This document shows, piece after piece, positions 62,972-64,000 of a stretch of 64,000 nt of DNA. This DNA is from CBDFKV01 sp965249035 (GTDB lineage Bacteria > Pseudomonadota > Gammaproteobacteria > Arenicellales > Poriferihabitantaceae). The stretch covers positions 62,001-126,000 of the forward strand of contig CBDFKV010000007.1 in assembly GCA_965249035.1 (NCBI GenBank), read 5' to 3'. Below the pieces are notes generated by a model. That model was not told the origin of the DNA. It saw only the letters and a list, made by a program, of their open reading frames with translations, and ran no database searches. A program made the translations under genes and the position numbers. Within the stretch, counting starts at the first letter, position 1. Every line of letters starts with the position of its first letter.

Positions 62972-64000
62972 TTAGGCTGCGGCATTGTCCTTTTTGAAAT
63001 AATTCATCCAAATGCCGCTAAGTATCCACGTATAGGCGTAGGTCCCGATGATTATCATAGCGAAAGTGGTCGCGATATCAGTGGCGGAGCCATTGAGAGA
63101 AAACCCCGGCACATAACCGAATAAGAACGGTGCTAAATATAGGAATTTAGCCATTTTGAATGCTACCCAGGCTGTTTTCCACATATTGGCTTTGGCGATT
63201 GTCGCACCCGCAAATGCGGCGATGCAAACCGGTGGCGTGATGTTGGAATCTTGTGACAACCAATAAACGATCATGTGCGCAGCGATCATATTGACGCCCA
63301 GGTGGGTCAACGCTGGAACAGCCACGACGGCAGTAATTAAATAGGCGGCAGTAACCGGTACACCCATGCCTAATACCAGTGAGGCCAGCGCGATAAACAA
63401 AATGGTCAGCCATAGCTTACCATTCGCTGCTTCGATCACGATGTCGGCAAAAGTTAGAATCAAACCGCTGTATGTCAGTACGCCAATGATGATGCCGATC
63501 ACACCCAGCGTAGCACCAATTTGTAAGCTGCTGAGTGTGCCTTTGCGGGCAGAATCAACTAAACCAGTAACACCGATCCGCGTATCCTTTTTTACCCAAC
63601 TCACAGCGATACAAGCAACGATACCGAGAACGGCCGAATAGCCTGGGGAATAGCCCGACAACATAAAAATTGTGATGATCACCAAGGGCATGACGTAATA
63701 CCACTCGGATTTCAAAATATCCATCGCTTTTCTTTCCGACCGCTTACCAACGATATTGTTCTTTTTAGCGTAGAAATGCACCATCATGAATACGCTAAAG
63801 AAGTACATCAATGCTGGGAAAATCGCCACCAGCATGATTTGGGAATAGGGCACGCCTGTTAACTCCGCCATGATAAAGCCGCCTGCACCCATGATCGGTG
63901 GCATGAACATGCCACCAATCGACGCCGCTGGCTCGATGCCACCAGCAACGTGTTTTTCGAACCCTGCTTTTTTCATCATCGGGATCGTGAATGCGCCGGT
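62972..64000 (-). CDS. TRAP transporter large permease (fused DctQM type), C-terminal part
   Basis: The last 342 codons are visible and the gene continues past the window. The visible part has about nine membrane spans with the TRAP-T fused-permease motifs IEPAASIGGMFMPPIMGAGG and LVLGMGVPVTAAYL. TRAP systems import organic acids or similar solutes with sodium. The binding protein is not in the window. An internal ATG at 63979 is not the true start because the conserved sequence continues upstream of it. Confidence 0.9.
   Translation of the reverse strand, partial: TGAFTIPMMKKAGFEKHVAGGIEPAASIGGMFMPPIMGAGGFIMAELTGVPYSQIMLVAIFPALMYFFSVFMMVHFYAKKNNIVGKRSERKAMDILKSEWYYVMPLVIITIFMLSGYSPGYSAVLGIVACIAVSWVKKDTRIGVTGLVDSARKGTLSSLQIGATLGVIGIIIGVLTYSGLILTFADIVIEAANGKLWLTILFIALASLVLGMGVPVTAAYLITAVVAVPALTHLGVNMIAAHMIVYWLSQDSNITPPVCIAAFAGATIAKANMWKTAWVAFKMAKFLYLAPFLFGYVPGFSLNGSATDIATTFAMIIIGTYAYTWILSGIWMNYFKKDNAAA

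Noticed and set aside
1..64000. CRISPR arrays, tRNA and rRNA genes
   Set aside because: No regularly spaced repeats and no cloverleaf or rRNA-like sequence were seen on either strand by reading; a covariance scan was not possible.

Overview
The window looks like a gammaproteobacterial chromosome. The evidence is two conserved gene orders, ygfB-pepP-ubiH-ubiI with a Maf gene in front, and dapB-carA-carB-greA, together with ubiquinone synthesis and proteobacterial regulators (HupT, NsrR, TetR). The metabolic genes suggest a flexible, partly autotrophic organism: a hydrogen-sensing hydrogenase, a form II RuBisCO with its CbbQ/CbbO activase, a copper nitrite reductase and a full purine degradation set. 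The species cannot be named from this sequence. No tRNA, rRNA or CRISPR array was seen.

Layout. 1-4226: hydrogen-sensing module (end of a sigma-54 activator, HupT kinase, HupU/HupV sensor hydrogenase). 4335-5885: phosphonate monoester hydrolase/sulfatase. 5985-24628: a co-directional purine-use block. Guanine and 8-oxoguanine deaminases and xanthine dehydrogenase feed urate to PuuD, HIU hydrolase, OHCU decarboxylase, allantoinase, allantoicase and ureidoglycolate lyase. A glycerate 2-kinase and a BmpA-type ABC importer belong to the same block. 24657-27304: divergent nsrR and nirK lying between a decayed 3' fragment of a rhodanese gene and the intact gene. 27302-33213 (minus): rhodanese, ubiI, ubiH, pepP, ygfB, maf. 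33386-37797: accessory stretch with an RNase H gene, an attC-like site, an IS1595-type element inside a 90-codon cassette gene, a copy of the cbbO 3' end and an SGNH hydrolase. 37798-42386 (minus): cbbO, cbbQ, cbbM. 42505-48429 (minus): small envelope proteins and an RND transporter operon with its TetR regulator. 48597-55495: dapB, a second attC-like site with a HEPN-like gene, carA, carB, greA. 55716-60223: DUF4404 protein and a MacAB-like exporter with two permeases. 60272-64000: radical SAM protein, LysM protein and the end of a TRAP permease.

The most unusual part is the accessory DNA. Two nearly identical attC-like sites, about 15 kb apart and on opposite strands, each sit between the stop codon of one ORF and the start of another. 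The downstream genes are an RNase H-fold protein and a HEPN-motif protein, both plausible RNA-acting cassettes. The IS element left a perfect 8-bp target duplication, so the interrupted cassette gene can be rebuilt exactly. In two other places (rhodanese with nsrR-nirK, and cbbO with the SGNH gene) new genes sit at the end of an operon between the intact gene and a second copy of its 3' end. In both, the copies differ mostly at synonymous sites, which points to recombination with a diverged allele rather than simple tandem duplication.
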